DNA of 64,000 bases from an uncultured Duncaniella sp. (GCA_910587515.1 CAJULW010000017.1:62001-126000), one strand, 5' to 3'. Positions 18,626 through 27,822 are shown, numbered from the stretch's first letter. The notes: generated from the sequence alone by a model not told the origin. Made by a program: numbers and translations.

Positions 18626-19516
18626 ATGTATTCATCAAAACTATACGCAATTATGAAATCACGCGATATTATTATATTTGCGGTTGCTGTGTCCGTGGCA
18701 TTGTCCGGATGTGTCAGCAGCAAGAAATTCGCTGCACTACAAGCGGAGAACGATTCTTTAAAGAAAGATTACAATGTGTCGCAGGTCGAACTCGCTGAGA
18801 GTCGTGCCATGGGCAGAAGTCTTGAATCGCTTCTCGAAGAAGCTCGTAAAAACAATGAGGAGCTGAAACGTAACTATGTCTCGCTTCAAAAATCCCTTGA
18901 CAATAGTATAAGTCAGAATACCCAGGGTAATGTGAATATATCCAAGCTTGTCGATGAGATCAATGCTTCCAACCGGTATATCCAGCAGCTTGTGCAGGCT
19001 AAATCAAAGTCCGACTCGCTTAATCTCGCTCTGACGACAAATCTGACGCGTTCGCTTAGCCCCGACGAGATATCCGAGGTCAACATCAAGGTGCTTAAGG
19101 GAGTTGTATATATATCTTTGGCTGATAATATGCTTTTCAAATCAGGCAGCTATGAGGTCAATTCGCGCGCGATGCAGACACTCGGAAAAATAGCCAAGAT
19201 AATAAAAGATTACGGCAATTACGATGTGCTCGTCGAGGGTAATACTGACCCTGTGCCTATAAACAGGACAAATATACGCAATAACTGGGACCTCTCTGCT
19301 CTTAGGGCTTCGTCTATAGTGCAGGTGCTTCAAAAGAATTTCGGTATTGATCCACAGCGTCTGACGGCGGCCGGACGAGGTGAATACAACCCTATAGCCG
19401 ATAACTCTACCGAACCCGGACGTCAGCGTAATCGCCGCACTGAAATAATCATAACCCCGAAACTTGACCAGTTTCTTGATCTAATAGACAAAGCACCTAA
19501 AGATTCTTCCATATAA
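18626..19516 (+). CDS. OmpA-family lipoprotein
   Basis: Peptidoglycan-binding lipoprotein. Signal peptide with lipobox LSGC, then a coiled coil of about 100 residues (FAALQAENDSLKKDYNVSQ...), then an OmpA C-terminal domain: LFKSGSYEVNSRAMQ, VEGNTDPVPIN, RASSIVQVL, GRGEYNPIADN and RNRRTEI, the last holding the Arg and the earlier segments the Asp that bind diaminopimelate. I take ATG 18626, preceded by GGAGG at 18613-18617; ATG 18653 (MKSRDII) is a good alternative. In-frame codons upstream overlap the previous gene and look non-coding. Likely co-transcribed with the 671-residue protein. Confidence 0.88.
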   Translation: MYSSKLYAIMKSRDIIIFAVAVSVALSGCVSSKKFAALQAENDSLKKDYNVSQVELAESRAMGRSLESLLEEARKNNEELKRNYVSLQKSLDNSISQNTQGNVNISKLVDEINASNRYIQQLVQAKSKSDSLNLALTTNLTRSLSPDEISEVNIKVLKGVVYISLADNMLFKSGSYEVNSRAMQTLGKIAKIIKDYGNYDVLVEGNTDPVPINRTNIRNNWDLSALRASSIVQVLQKNFGIDPQRLTAAGRGEYNPIADNSTEPGRQRNRRTEIIITPKLDQFLDLIDKAPKDSSI

Positions 19517-19533
19517 TGTATAGGAAATAATCT

Positions 19534-19564
19534 ATTGTTATTCAGGAAATATTCCGTATTTTTG
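19534..19564 (+). promoter_or_regulatory. dnaX promoter, close to the start codon
   Basis: ATTG at 19534-19537, a 19-bp spacer and TATTTTTG at 19557-19564. The dnaX ATG is at 19570, so transcription would begin at or within a base or two of the start codon. Confidence 0.7.
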
Positions 19565-19569
19565 TAGAT

Positions 19570-21396
19570 ATGGAACATTATATAGTCTCGGCAAGAAAAT
19601 ACCGGCCTTCGACATTTGACAGTGTAGTGGGTCAGAAGGCTCTAACTGCTACATTGAAAAACGCTATAGCTACCCACCGTTTGGCGCATAGCTATCTGTT
19701 CTGTGGGTCTCGCGGTGTCGGAAAGACGTCGTGTGCCCGCATTTTCGCCAAGACAATCAACTGTTCAAATCCTACACCTGAGGGAGAAGCTTGTAACGAA
19801 TGTGACAGTTGCAGGGCTTTCAATGATGGAAATTCGCTCAATATAATCGAGCTTGACGCAGCTTCTAACAATGGAGTTGATGATATACGTCAGCTCGTGG
19901 ATCAGGTTCAGATCCCGCCATCACAGGGCAACTACAGGGTATTTATAGTCGACGAGGTCCACATGCTTTCTCCGGCGGCGTTCAACGCTTTTCTGAAAAC
20001 TCTTGAGGAACCACCGTCGTATGTGATCTTTATTCTGGCTACCACTGAGAAGCATAAGATTATACCGACGATTCTTTCACGTTGCCAGATCTATGATTTC
20101 AAACGGATCACTGTCCGCGATATGATAGAACACCTGAGTTATGTGGCTTCACGGGAAGGCATTACGGCTGACTCTGCCGCGCTCAATGTTATAGCCCGAA
20201 AGGCTGACGGTGCAATGCGCGACGCTCTGTCTATTTTCGATCAGGTAGCTGCTTCGTCGCGTGGCGACATAACTTATCAAAGCGCGATAGAAAATCTCAA
20301 TGTGCTTGATTATAACTATTATAATAAGCTGCTTGATTGTTTTCTCGAAGGACGTATACTTGATACATGGATGATATATAAAGAAATTCGGGACAGAGGG
20401 TTTGATTCCCACTTCTTTATCAATGGATTGGGTGATTATATGCGTGACCTGATGGTGGCGCGCGACCCTTCTACTATTGTTCTGCTTGAAGCTGACGATG
20501 AGGCGCGCAAGGCGATGGCGGCTATGTCTGTGAAATGTAGTCCTGATTTCATATATAGGACTATGAATCTTTGTAACGACGCTGATTTGAATTATCGTGC
20601 GGCTTCTAACAAACAGTTTCTGATAGAACTGACTCTCGCTAAGATATGCCAATTGTCAAGCCCTTCTCCGCATAGAGGCAGCGAGGGGGAAGGGCGGTTA
20701 CAGAAAATAGAGTCCATATCCGCTGCAGGAAAAGAGGTAAAGGCACCACATGTACCATCTGTCCAGGATGGTTCCGTTTCAGCTACACAGCAACAGCCGG
20801 TAAATCAGGCTCAGTCGGTGTCACGACCGGCCAATCCGTATAGTACAGGGGCTTCCGCTGTTCCTACTATGGCCTCCGCTCCGGCAGTGTCATACAATAC
20901 CACCCCACGTCCGGTAAGCGCAGGCAGGAAGCCATTGAAAATATCTGGAAACACGTTCTCGATAAATAATGTCAGACAGCCAGAAGTTTCTACCGGTGCG
21001 GTGAGCGACGGAAATGTGAATGTCCCACTTCGTGAGAAATCATATACACAGGATCAGCTTAATAAGGCATGGCAGGAATATATGCGAAGCAGGCCTACCG
21101 AACATATACTTGTCAACACTATGCGTGCGTCATATCCGTCACAGATAGGTGATAATACCTATAAAATGATGGTGGAGAATGATATGCAGCGCACCGTTAT
21201 GGATCAGGCTTCTCCGTCTTTGCATAAGTTTATGCGTGACGCATTGCAGAACGATCGTTTCTCTGTGACGGTCGAGCTTAACGAGGGATCCGCCTCACCT
21301 CATACCTGGAACGAGCGCGAGGTTCTCAATCATTTGGTCGAGAATATACCTGCGTTGCGCGGATTTATCGATGAGCTCGGTCTGACTTTGGGTTGA
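19570..21396 (+). CDS. dnaX: DNA polymerase III subunit gamma/tau DnaX
   Basis: Clamp-loader ATPase of the replicase. Walker A GSRGVGKT at 46-53, four zinc-ligand cysteines at 65-81 (C..CNECDSC), Walker B DEVHML and the sensor ATTEKHKI are all present. The gamma core ends near residue 360. It is followed by SSPSPHRGSEGEGRL, encoded by a GC-rich palindromic stretch (20661-20694) that looks inserted, then a low-complexity Ala/Pro/Ser/Gln linker and a C-terminal tau domain (about 490-608). No clear slippery site is seen for making gamma. 608 residues. Confidence 0.95.
   Translation: MEHYIVSARKYRPSTFDSVVGQKALTATLKNAIATHRLAHSYLFCGSRGVGKTSCARIFAKTINCSNPTPEGEACNECDSCRAFNDGNSLNIIELDAASNNGVDDIRQLVDQVQIPPSQGNYRVFIVDEVHMLSPAAFNAFLKTLEEPPSYVIFILATTEKHKIIPTILSRCQIYDFKRITVRDMIEHLSYVASREGITADSAALNVIARKADGAMRDALSIFDQVAASSRGDITYQSAIENLNVLDYNYYNKLLDCFLEGRILDTWMIYKEIRDRGFDSHFFINGLGDYMRDLMVARDPSTIVLLEADDEARKAMAAMSVKCSPDFIYRTMNLCNDADLNYRAASNKQFLIELTLAKICQLSSPSPHRGSEGEGRLQKIESISAAGKEVKAPHVPSVQDGSVSATQQQPVNQAQSVSRPANPYSTGASAVPTMASAPAVSYNTTPRPVSAGRKPLKISGNTFSINNVRQPEVSTGAVSDGNVNVPLREKSYTQDQLNKAWQEYMRSRPTEHILVNTMRASYPSQIGDNTYKMMVENDMQRTVMDQASPSLHKFMRDALQNDRFSVTVELNEGSASPHTWNEREVLNHLVENIPALRGFIDELGLTLG
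20661..20694. repeat. GC-rich palindromic element inside dnaX
   Basis: CCCTTCTCC at 20661-20669 pairs with GGGGAAGGG ending at 20694 (one G-T wobble), loop about 15 nt. It encodes SPSPHRGSEGEG, a peptide type produced by dispersed palindromic repeats in Bacteroidetes genomes. It keeps the frame. Confidence 0.6.
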
Positions 21397-21539
21397 TGCG
21401 CTAGCGGATGGCTGTATTTTAACAGTTTTTTATTTTTTGTGCTTGTTTACATGGGTAAATGGGGACGAGAAATTAGATGGTTTATTAGTATGTATCCGTC
21501 GGTGAAATAAAGTCTTTTCAGTTTTTGGAAGGTATTATA

Positions 21540-21590
21540 ATATAAAACGATAGAGCCAAGGGCATTGCCTTTGGCTCTATCGTTTTATAT
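21540..21590. terminator. Bidirectional terminator between dnaX and the foldase gene
   Basis: Perfect 20-bp inverted repeat, arms 21540-21559 and 21571-21590, loop of 11, between two convergent genes. The rest of the 213-bp gap shows nothing else. Confidence 0.87.
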
Positions 21591-21609
21591 ATAAGATGTG
21601 ATTAACGTC

Positions 21610-23682
21610 TTATTTGTAGAATGTGTTGATGTTGTTGGTGACTTTTTTGTTGCCGAGCAGGATGCGGTCGAGTGAATTGATCATTCTTGCCGCACCACGT
21701 TGCTGGTTGAAGCGGAGCGAACTTTCTTCAAGGTCAAACGGACGTCCTTCCTTGTCAATTTCTGTTACCTGAAGTACAATCACAGCATTATTGCCTTTGA
21801 CCGGGCCGACGAGAGAGCCGGCCTGTGCGTTTGCGAGTTTACCTTGAATTTCGCTTTCATTCATACCGAGACCGGGTATCATGTATTGACCGAAGTTGAC
21901 GGTGGTTGTGTCAACTGAAACATTCATCAATTTAGCATATCCAGCGACGTCTTTAGCTTTGCCTTGATATTCAGCGATGAGTTTGGCTGCTTTTTTGTCG
22001 TTGAGCGCGCGGTTTTCAAGAACATTGTGTAGCTGGTTGTCGCGGGCCGGGGTGTAACCGTCGTCGTATATATCGTTGAGAGCTACGGCAAGGAAACGTC
22101 CGGTCTGGATGTCACCGAATACAGGTGATACCTGACCTTTCTTAGCGTCCATAACCCATGCAACAGCGGAATGTGAGTCATTCAGGTTGCCTATCATTGG
22201 AGTGGATGCGCCAACAGATGCTGGGAAAGTGGTATATCCGGCTTCCTGTGCGTTTTCAGCAAATTCTTTTGCGGTTTTGTTGTCTTCTACATATTTACGG
22301 AGGGCTGCGTCAAGATCGTTGACTGTAGCGTTTGAAGGCTCTGTAGTGAAGCTTATGCTTGCGAGATCGTATACTGCTACGGGAGCCTTGCGCTCGCTGA
22401 CGCGGAAGATTCGTCCGCCTTCGGCTATGGTGTCGGGAGTGAAGTAGAGGCCTGTAGCGCGGTCAGCTATGATTTCTTTTATAGCGGCATAGTTGGGGTC
22501 AAGCAGGGAAACTTCCATGTCTTTTTGAGACTGGGCCACGAGTGGAGAAGAAGATATGCTGTCAATAGACGCTCCGGCATTAAGTAGATTGACCAAAGAA
22601 TCTATCTGTGACTTGTTTCCTTGAATCGCCATGAAATCAATTTTGACATCAGCGACTTCCTGGGTTTTGCCGAGAAGTTTGGCAAGAGAATATTCGTTGC
22701 CGTTTTTGCTTACAAGCACCGCGCGTCCAACCGAAAGTGAATCGAGAGCGCTTTTCAGACGAGCCTGTTTATCAATCTCTGTCTGTGAGACCTTGCGACG
22801 GTCGACCACGAATTCCGGCATATCTGCAAGACCCTGGATTTCAGGATTGGAGTTCAAGGCAACAAGAGCATCCTCGACTTTTTTCTGTCCAGCGAGCACG
22901 TCGGCTTGTGACGGTACTATATTGACAGCAATATAATTGACGATACGGCGTGGTTCGTCAAGCACATAACGTTTTTTTTCGTTTGAATAGATCGCATCAA
23001 TGTCGCTTTCGCTGACTTCAAATTCATCGTCCTTAAGGGAGGAGTAGTCTTTTTTTGCATATACGACATGTGCGGTGGCTGCGTTGTCATCATATAGAGC
23101 TTTGGCGTCAAGCTCGTTGGCAACGAGTGTGCCCTGGAAAAGATTTTGGAACTTCTGTTGCAGAAGCATACGTTCGACAGACTTTTCAAGGTCAAGCCAA
23201 TAGGTCTGCAACTGCTGTGCCTGTGCCTGCTGCATTCCGTATTTGGTCGGATTGAAAGCCATGTCGTGGGCTGTCGCTGCGTCTGGCGCTCCAAGCTGCT
23301 GCTGCACCATGCGGTCGACATATTGTGAGTTTTTTCCGACCATCATTTCCGTGAGTTCCTGATCGGTTACTGTGATACCGAGATTTTCGATTTCTTTTTC
23401 AAAAAGTTTTTCGGCTATCATCGAGTTCAGTATCTGTTGCTGGAGAACAGCGTTGTCCATGCGCTGGTTTTGAGCTTGGGCCTGTTGAGTGGCGTCCTGT
23501 ACCCGACGCTGGAATTCCTGAATGTCAATTTTTGCACCGTCGACTTTTGCAATGGTAGTGCCTGTGCCGAAAAGTGTGCGGCCTGAGGTAAAGAAGTCAC
23601 CGATTATAAAAGCCAGCAGACCGGCTCCGACGATGATGAGCAAGAGCACTGACTTGCTACGGATTTTTTCTAAAGTTGCCAT
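21610..23682 (-). CDS. PpiD-like membrane-anchored peptidyl-prolyl isomerase / foldase
   Basis: Periplasmic chaperone anchored in the inner membrane, helping outer-membrane proteins fold. A single N-terminal helix (VLLLIIVGAGLLAFIIGDFF, about 13-32) is followed by a SurA-N-type domain (VDGAKIDIQEFQRRV; TVTDQELTEMMVG) and parvulin-like regions; the stretches around EGGRIFRVSERKAPVAVYDLASI and KGQVSPVFGDIQTGRFLAVALN resemble rotamase domains. 690 residues, typical for the PpiD type in Bacteroidetes. Stand-alone transcript between two terminators or divergent promoters. Confidence 0.88.
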   Translation of the reverse strand: MATLEKIRSKSVLLLIIVGAGLLAFIIGDFFTSGRTLFGTGTTIAKVDGAKIDIQEFQRRVQDATQQAQAQNQRMDNAVLQQQILNSMIAEKLFEKEIENLGITVTDQELTEMMVGKNSQYVDRMVQQQLGAPDAATAHDMAFNPTKYGMQQAQAQQLQTYWLDLEKSVERMLLQQKFQNLFQGTLVANELDAKALYDDNAATAHVVYAKKDYSSLKDDEFEVSESDIDAIYSNEKKRYVLDEPRRIVNYIAVNIVPSQADVLAGQKKVEDALVALNSNPEIQGLADMPEFVVDRRKVSQTEIDKQARLKSALDSLSVGRAVLVSKNGNEYSLAKLLGKTQEVADVKIDFMAIQGNKSQIDSLVNLLNAGASIDSISSSPLVAQSQKDMEVSLLDPNYAAIKEIIADRATGLYFTPDTIAEGGRIFRVSERKAPVAVYDLASISFTTEPSNATVNDLDAALRKYVEDNKTAKEFAENAQEAGYTTFPASVGASTPMIGNLNDSHSAVAWVMDAKKGQVSPVFGDIQTGRFLAVALNDIYDDGYTPARDNQLHNVLENRALNDKKAAKLIAEYQGKAKDVAGYAKLMNVSVDTTTVNFGQYMIPGLGMNESEIQGKLANAQAGSLVGPVKGNNAVIVLQVTEIDKEGRPFDLEESSLRFNQQRGAARMINSLDRILLGNKKVTNNINTFYK

Positions 23683-23736
23683 TAGATATGTTTAGATGAT
23701 TTTTGATTTAAAAGTTGGGTCAGCGAAATTAACGCA

Positions 23737-23767
23737 CAAAGGTAGCATAAATTCAATTTAATTCAAA
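23737..23767 (-). promoter_or_regulatory. Promoter of the PpiD-like gene
   Basis: On the minus strand TTTG (23767-23764), a 19-bp spacer and TACCTTTG (23744-23737). The start codon is at 23682, giving a leader of about 50 nt. Confidence 0.8.
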
Positions 23768-23899
23768 ATGAACGCCTTGAAAAACAGCGGTTGCGGGGTG
23801 AATTTTAGGTGAAAAAATGTATATGGGAAGGCAATATGGCGAAAGTGACGGTCGTTTTTAATTCAGGACTTATCGAGATTGTGTATTAATGAATTATTT

Positions 23900-24589
23900 A
23901 TGAATATGAACAGGTTTTTGGTTTCGGTGTTTTTGTGCATGTCGGCTTTGATTGTTTTTGGTATCGGTAAGTGTCCGCGTGTCGGAGTATCGATTTTAGG
24001 CGATTCGTACTCGACTTTTGAAGGGTATGTTTCCCCTGACACTAACTTCGTATGGTATTTTTCTGCTCCAAGACCTGATCTTACGGATGTCACGGATGTC
24101 AGACAGATATGGTGGCATAAACTGATACGTGACAAAGGGATGCGTCTTGTTGTGAATAATTCTTTTTCGGGATCTACGATATGCAATCGCGGTTATAACG
24201 GGGAGGATTACTCGGACCGTTCATTTCTCACCCGTGTCAAGGAACTGGGATCACCGGATATAATTCTTGTGTTCGGTGCGACGAATGATTCTTGGTCGGG
24301 GGCCCGGGTCGGGAATTACGAAAGGGCTGAAGGAGAGACGCCTGACTACTATACGTTTCGTCCCGCGCTCGACAGGATGCTGTCTGTGATGAAGGATTAT
24401 TATCCCGGCACTGACATATATTTTATCATAAATGACGGCTTGCGTCCCGAAGTGACTGAATCTATCCTCACATTGTGTGGTAAGCATTGTGTGGAGACGA
24501 TCGAACTAAAGGATATCGACAAGAAAGCCGGTCATCCTACTGTAAAGGGAATGAGTCAGATAGCTGAGCAGGTGGGAAAATATTTTTGA
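23900..24589 (+). CDS. SGNH/GDSL-family hydrolase, secreted
   Basis: Predicted esterase or acyl-hydrolase of the SGNH fold. Catalytic blocks visible: block I ILGDSYSTFEGY with the nucleophile Ser; block III FGATNDSW (G-x-x-N-D); and the Asp-His pair in DKKAGHPTVKGM near the end. An N-terminal signal peptide (MNRFLVSVFLCMSALIVFGIG) sends it to the periplasm or surface. I start at ATG 23900 because the longer in-frame start at 23879 is TTG; ATG 23906 is also possible. Substrate is unknown: carbohydrate acetyl groups are a common target in this phylum. Confidence 0.85.
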   Translation: MNMNRFLVSVFLCMSALIVFGIGKCPRVGVSILGDSYSTFEGYVSPDTNFVWYFSAPRPDLTDVTDVRQIWWHKLIRDKGMRLVVNNSFSGSTICNRGYNGEDYSDRSFLTRVKELGSPDIILVFGATNDSWSGARVGNYERAEGETPDYYTFRPALDRMLSVMKDYYPGTDIYFIINDGLRPEVTESILTLCGKHCVETIELKDIDKKAGHPTVKGMSQIAEQVGKYF

Positions 24590-24630
24590 AAAAACGGGCT
24601 TCGGAGTGGCTATGATTCGGTGAAAATGAC

Positions 24631-24638
24631 TAATTTTG
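24631..24638 (+). promoter_or_regulatory. -7 box for the DUF1846 gene
   Basis: TAATTTTG 9 bp before the ATG at 24648; no convincing -33 box. Confidence 0.5.
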
Positions 24639-24647
24639 TAATCCGTT

Positions 24648-26111
24648 ATGAAATACGGTTTTGACAACGAGAAATATCTCAGAATCCAGTCCGAACACAT
24701 CAAGGAGCGTATAGCCCAGTTCGGCAACAAGCTTTACCTCGAACTCGGAGGGAAATTATTTGACGATTATCACGCAAGTCGCGTGCTTCCCGGATTTCAG
24801 CCGGATAGCAAGCTAAGGATGCTCAGTCAGCTTAGCGACCATGCGGAGATCGTGATCGTCATCAGTGCGCTTGATATTGAAAAAAACAAGGTGCGCAACG
24901 ATCTTGGAATCACTTATGACATGGATGTGCTGCGTCTGCGCAAGGAATTCGAGGGCCGCGGGTTTCTCGTAAGTTCGGTGGTCATCACCCACTATAACGG
25001 ACAAAGCAGTGCCGATGCCTTCCGTTCGCGTCTTGAGCGCATTGGCATAACCACTTATTGCCATTATACGATTGACGGATATCCGACCAATGTGGATCTT
25101 ATCGATTCCGAGGATGGTTTCGGCCGTAACGATTATGTGGAGACATCGCGTCCGCTCGTCATTGTGACAGCTCCCGGTCCTGGCAGTGGTAAGATGGCTG
25201 TCTGTCTCAGCCAGTTGTACAATGAACACAAACGTGGCATAGAGGCGGGATATGCGAAGTTCGAGACATTTCCTGTGTGGAGCCTGCCGCTTAAACATCC
25301 TGTAAATATCGCTTATGAAGCTGCTACCGCTGACCTCAACGATGTGAATATGATCGATCCGTTCCATCTTGAGGCATATGGGAAGACAGCTATCAATTAT
25401 AACCGCGATATAGAGATATTTCCGGTTCTGAACGCCCTCTTCGAAGGTATTTACGGGGAGAATCCCTACAAATCGCCTACCGATATGGGTGTCAATATGG
25501 TCGGTTTCTGTATAAACGATGACGAGGTGTGCTGCGAAGCGTCGAAAAACGAAATCATTCGTCGTTACTATACAGCGCTCAACCGTTTCGCACAGGGCGA
25601 CGGTAATGAAAGTGAGGTCAGCAAGATAGCTTTACTTTTTAAACAGGCCAAGATCGATACGTCATATCGCAGACCTATTCGCGCGGCTAAAGAGAGGGCT
25701 GAACGCAGCGGAGTGCCGTGTTCGGCTATCGAGCTTGCCGACGGAACCATAATCACCGCTGAGACGAGTGGTCTTCTCGGTCCGAGCGCAGCGTTGATTC
25801 TGAATGCCGTAAAGCATCTCGCAGGTATCGACCATAGTGTCAAATTGATTCCTCAGGATATGATAGAGCCGATACAGTATACAAAAATAAATTATCTTCG
25901 CAGCCTGAATCCACGTCTGCATACAGATGAGGTGCTTGTGGCCCTGTCGGTTTTAAGTACGCATGACGATAATTGTCGTCGCGCCCTCGAAAAGCTCCCC
26001 GAGCTTTACGGATGTCAGGTTCATTCTACGGTCATGCTCGGAGAGGTTGATCATAAAATTTTCAAGAAACTTGGCGTCGGTTTGACGTGCGACCCGGCCA
26101 AAAAGAAATAA
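24648..26111 (+). CDS. DUF1846 family protein
   Basis: 487-residue cytosolic protein. DUF1846 members are conserved, of unsettled function; structures show a nucleotide-binding-like N-terminal fold. Seen here: GFDNEKYLRIQSEHI at the N-terminus, VTAPGPGSGKMAVCLSQLY near residue 175 (a P-loop-like GPGSGK), and TDMGVNMVGFCI near 285. Both the length and these blocks fit the family. It stands alone between a -7 box and a strong terminator at 26144-26188. Confidence 0.9.
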   Translation: MKYGFDNEKYLRIQSEHIKERIAQFGNKLYLELGGKLFDDYHASRVLPGFQPDSKLRMLSQLSDHAEIVIVISALDIEKNKVRNDLGITYDMDVLRLRKEFEGRGFLVSSVVITHYNGQSSADAFRSRLERIGITTYCHYTIDGYPTNVDLIDSEDGFGRNDYVETSRPLVIVTAPGPGSGKMAVCLSQLYNEHKRGIEAGYAKFETFPVWSLPLKHPVNIAYEAATADLNDVNMIDPFHLEAYGKTAINYNRDIEIFPVLNALFEGIYGENPYKSPTDMGVNMVGFCINDDEVCCEASKNEIIRRYYTALNRFAQGDGNESEVSKIALLFKQAKIDTSYRRPIRAAKERAERSGVPCSAIELADGTIITAETSGLLGPSAALILNAVKHLAGIDHSVKLIPQDMIEPIQYTKINYLRSLNPRLHTDEVLVALSVLSTHDDNCRRALEKLPELYGCQVHSTVMLGEVDHKIFKKLGVGLTCDPAKKK

Positions 26112-26143
26112 TGCGGTAATACAACCCACGATTATCCCTATGA

Positions 26144-26188
26144 AACCATGATACGGAATCTGCGTTTTGCAAATTCCGTATCATGGTT
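26144..26188 (+). terminator. Terminator of the DUF1846 gene
   Basis: Perfect 16-bp hairpin, arms 26144-26159 and 26173-26188, followed by a T-run. Convergent with the DUF4491 gene, so probably bidirectional. Confidence 0.85.
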
Positions 26189-26292
26189 TTTAATTAGTTG
26201 ATCAAAACGTGCTTGGACGATATTTTATTTTCAACAGACATTTGTTAGAGTTTCGATTAAAAGTGCCGCGTATTTGTAATTATGGGGCATTC

Positions 26293-26601
26293 TTAATTTT
26301 TTCTTTTGGGATTGCGCGGGAACCATCCGCGGTCGACTCTTTTCTTTTGCTCGAAGATCTCTCCTATGGTCCATAACGATGAGAATGAGAATACACCAAG
26401 CAGTGACGACCAAAGCACATCGTTGACTGCGATGGATGCGCATATACCGGCTATACCGAGCACTAGAAACCACCACCAACATGAAGTGCCGAAGTGATAT
26501 TCACATTTGATGGTGACAGGATGGAATAGTCCTATTATCAAGAACGTGCAGATGCCTATGGCGAGGCCGAGGAGATGATAATCCGAAAGAAATTCGCTCA
26601 T
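26293..26601 (-). CDS. DUF4491 small membrane protein
   Basis: 102 residues with three to four hydrophobic helices and the family-like opening LLGLAIGICTFLIIGLFHPVTIKCEYHFG; ends FSSLWTIGEIFEQKKRVDRGWFPRNP. DUF4491 has no known function. It is the last gene of a four-gene minus-strand cluster (29229-26293) with gaps of 5-24 bp. Confidence 0.85.
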   Translation of the reverse strand: MSEFLSDYHLLGLAIGICTFLIIGLFHPVTIKCEYHFGTSCWWWFLVLGIAGICASIAVNDVLWSSLLGVFSFSSLWTIGEIFEQKKRVDRGWFPRNPKRKN

Positions 26602-26606
26602 TTGTC

Positions 26607-27104
26607 TTATGGTTTTTGTTCATGATTGGTTATACAGTATTTTACTTTGCATGTGACGTCGTAGGGAGTGACGTTGGCCAAGCGCGGAGGCCGGCTGTGA
26701 CGATAGTAAAATGACTGCTGGGTGTCCCATGATGGAAATTGTAAGTGTCTGGTGGTAGCGGATGGGATATCCGCACGGATTTTGCGTGTGGTTTCATGGA
26801 GTGTGCGTCCTTGCATATCCGTATATGTCAGTGTGATCTCTATTTCAAAAATTTCGCGGTCGAGATTATTGGTGACGAAAAGGCTTTCGACGCGTGAGCG
26901 GAGAGGTTTGTCATAGCCAGACAAACGGACTTCCGATGGTGCCGGAGCATGGATAGTGTCAAAGATACTACGTGTTGTCACGCTGTCGCGGATATGCTTC
27001 GTGGATGTCATGTCGGGTTTTAGTTTTCCACGCAAGGTCCGATCGGCACATATAAACGGTGTGAATAGGAGCGTAAGCAGAAGTATGACAGATAGCTTTT
27101 TCAT
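26607..27104 (-). CDS. Exported protein of unknown function
   Basis: 165 residues with signal peptide MKKLSVILLLTLLFTPFICA. The mature part looks like a single beta-sandwich (EIEITLTYTDMQGRTLHETTRKIRADI, LQFPSWDTQQSFYY). No family recognised. Its neighbours are exported or membrane proteins, so it probably acts in the envelope with them. Confidence 0.75.
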   Translation of the reverse strand: MKKLSVILLLTLLFTPFICADRTLRGKLKPDMTSTKHIRDSVTTRSIFDTIHAPAPSEVRLSGYDKPLRSRVESLFVTNNLDREIFEIEITLTYTDMQGRTLHETTRKIRADIPSATTRHLQFPSWDTQQSFYYRHSRPPRLANVTPYDVTCKVKYCITNHEQKP

Positions 27105-27128
27105 TTACGATGGCATACGGAAGCGTGT

Positions 27129-27803
27129 TTAGAGATATCGGGGTTCAACCGGGATTGAGGGGGCGGGAAATACGCGGAAGCAGCCTTTTATGTCACCGGG
27201 GCTTTTTTCTTTTCGGGTGAAAATATGGCGGTACATATATGGGAGTAGTCTCCACCAGTTGAAACGCAATGATTTTCCGTAATCACTTATGTTCAGTCGG
27301 CTGTCGGAATCCGTAAGGGTCACTGTGAATGTGCGTGGTGACGAAAGAGTCGTGCCGTTATCGAGTCTCGATGTGTAGATGCGTGCGTCATATACTCCGC
27401 GTTTGGCTGTGGTGGTGAGATAGCCCATCACTGTCCCGGGGCGTAGCGAAAGATCTGCTCCGCGTACGATTATCATGCGATAGACGCTTGCCTGAGTGTT
27501 ATATGGATCAGCCGGTTCCGGACTGTTGCGTTCTATTGCCATAAGCGTGCCCTCCGAGGCGAAACGCCATAGTCCTTCGACTGCGTGTAGTGGTAGGGAG
27601 GCCATGCGGGAGACTATGGAGTCGGGATGGGAGTAGCCGATTATGATTTCGGACTTTTTGGGAGTGCTTTCCAAGACGCTTTCCTCTATCTTGACCGCTG
27701 ATCTGAGGCTGACGGGAAAAACTGAAAGCAGAATCGTCACTGTTAGCGATAGCCGTGCGCCCGCTTTTATAGATGTCGATATCTGAGGAGAGGTTAAGCC
27801 CAT
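27129..27803 (-). CDS. Exported protein of unknown function
   Basis: 224 residues. The start region gives a rather long signal sequence (KAGARLSLTVTILLSVFPVSLRSA). The mature protein has a DUF-like beta-rich core: EGLWRFASEGTLMAIER, YRMIIVRGADLSLRPGTVMGYL and ARIYTSRLDNGTTLSSPRTFTVTL. The wording of this core, with W, R and GTVMGY, suggests a small-molecule or lipid-binding fold, but I cannot assign one. 19 bp after the DUF3078 gene, which it likely accompanies. Confidence 0.75.
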   Translation of the reverse strand: MGLTSPQISTSIKAGARLSLTVTILLSVFPVSLRSAVKIEESVLESTPKKSEIIIGYSHPDSIVSRMASLPLHAVEGLWRFASEGTLMAIERNSPEPADPYNTQASVYRMIIVRGADLSLRPGTVMGYLTTTAKRGVYDARIYTSRLDNGTTLSSPRTFTVTLTDSDSRLNISDYGKSLRFNWWRLLPYMYRHIFTRKEKSPGDIKGCFRVFPAPSIPVEPRYL

Positions 27804-27822
27804 GGGGAGAGTATGTCAGGCT

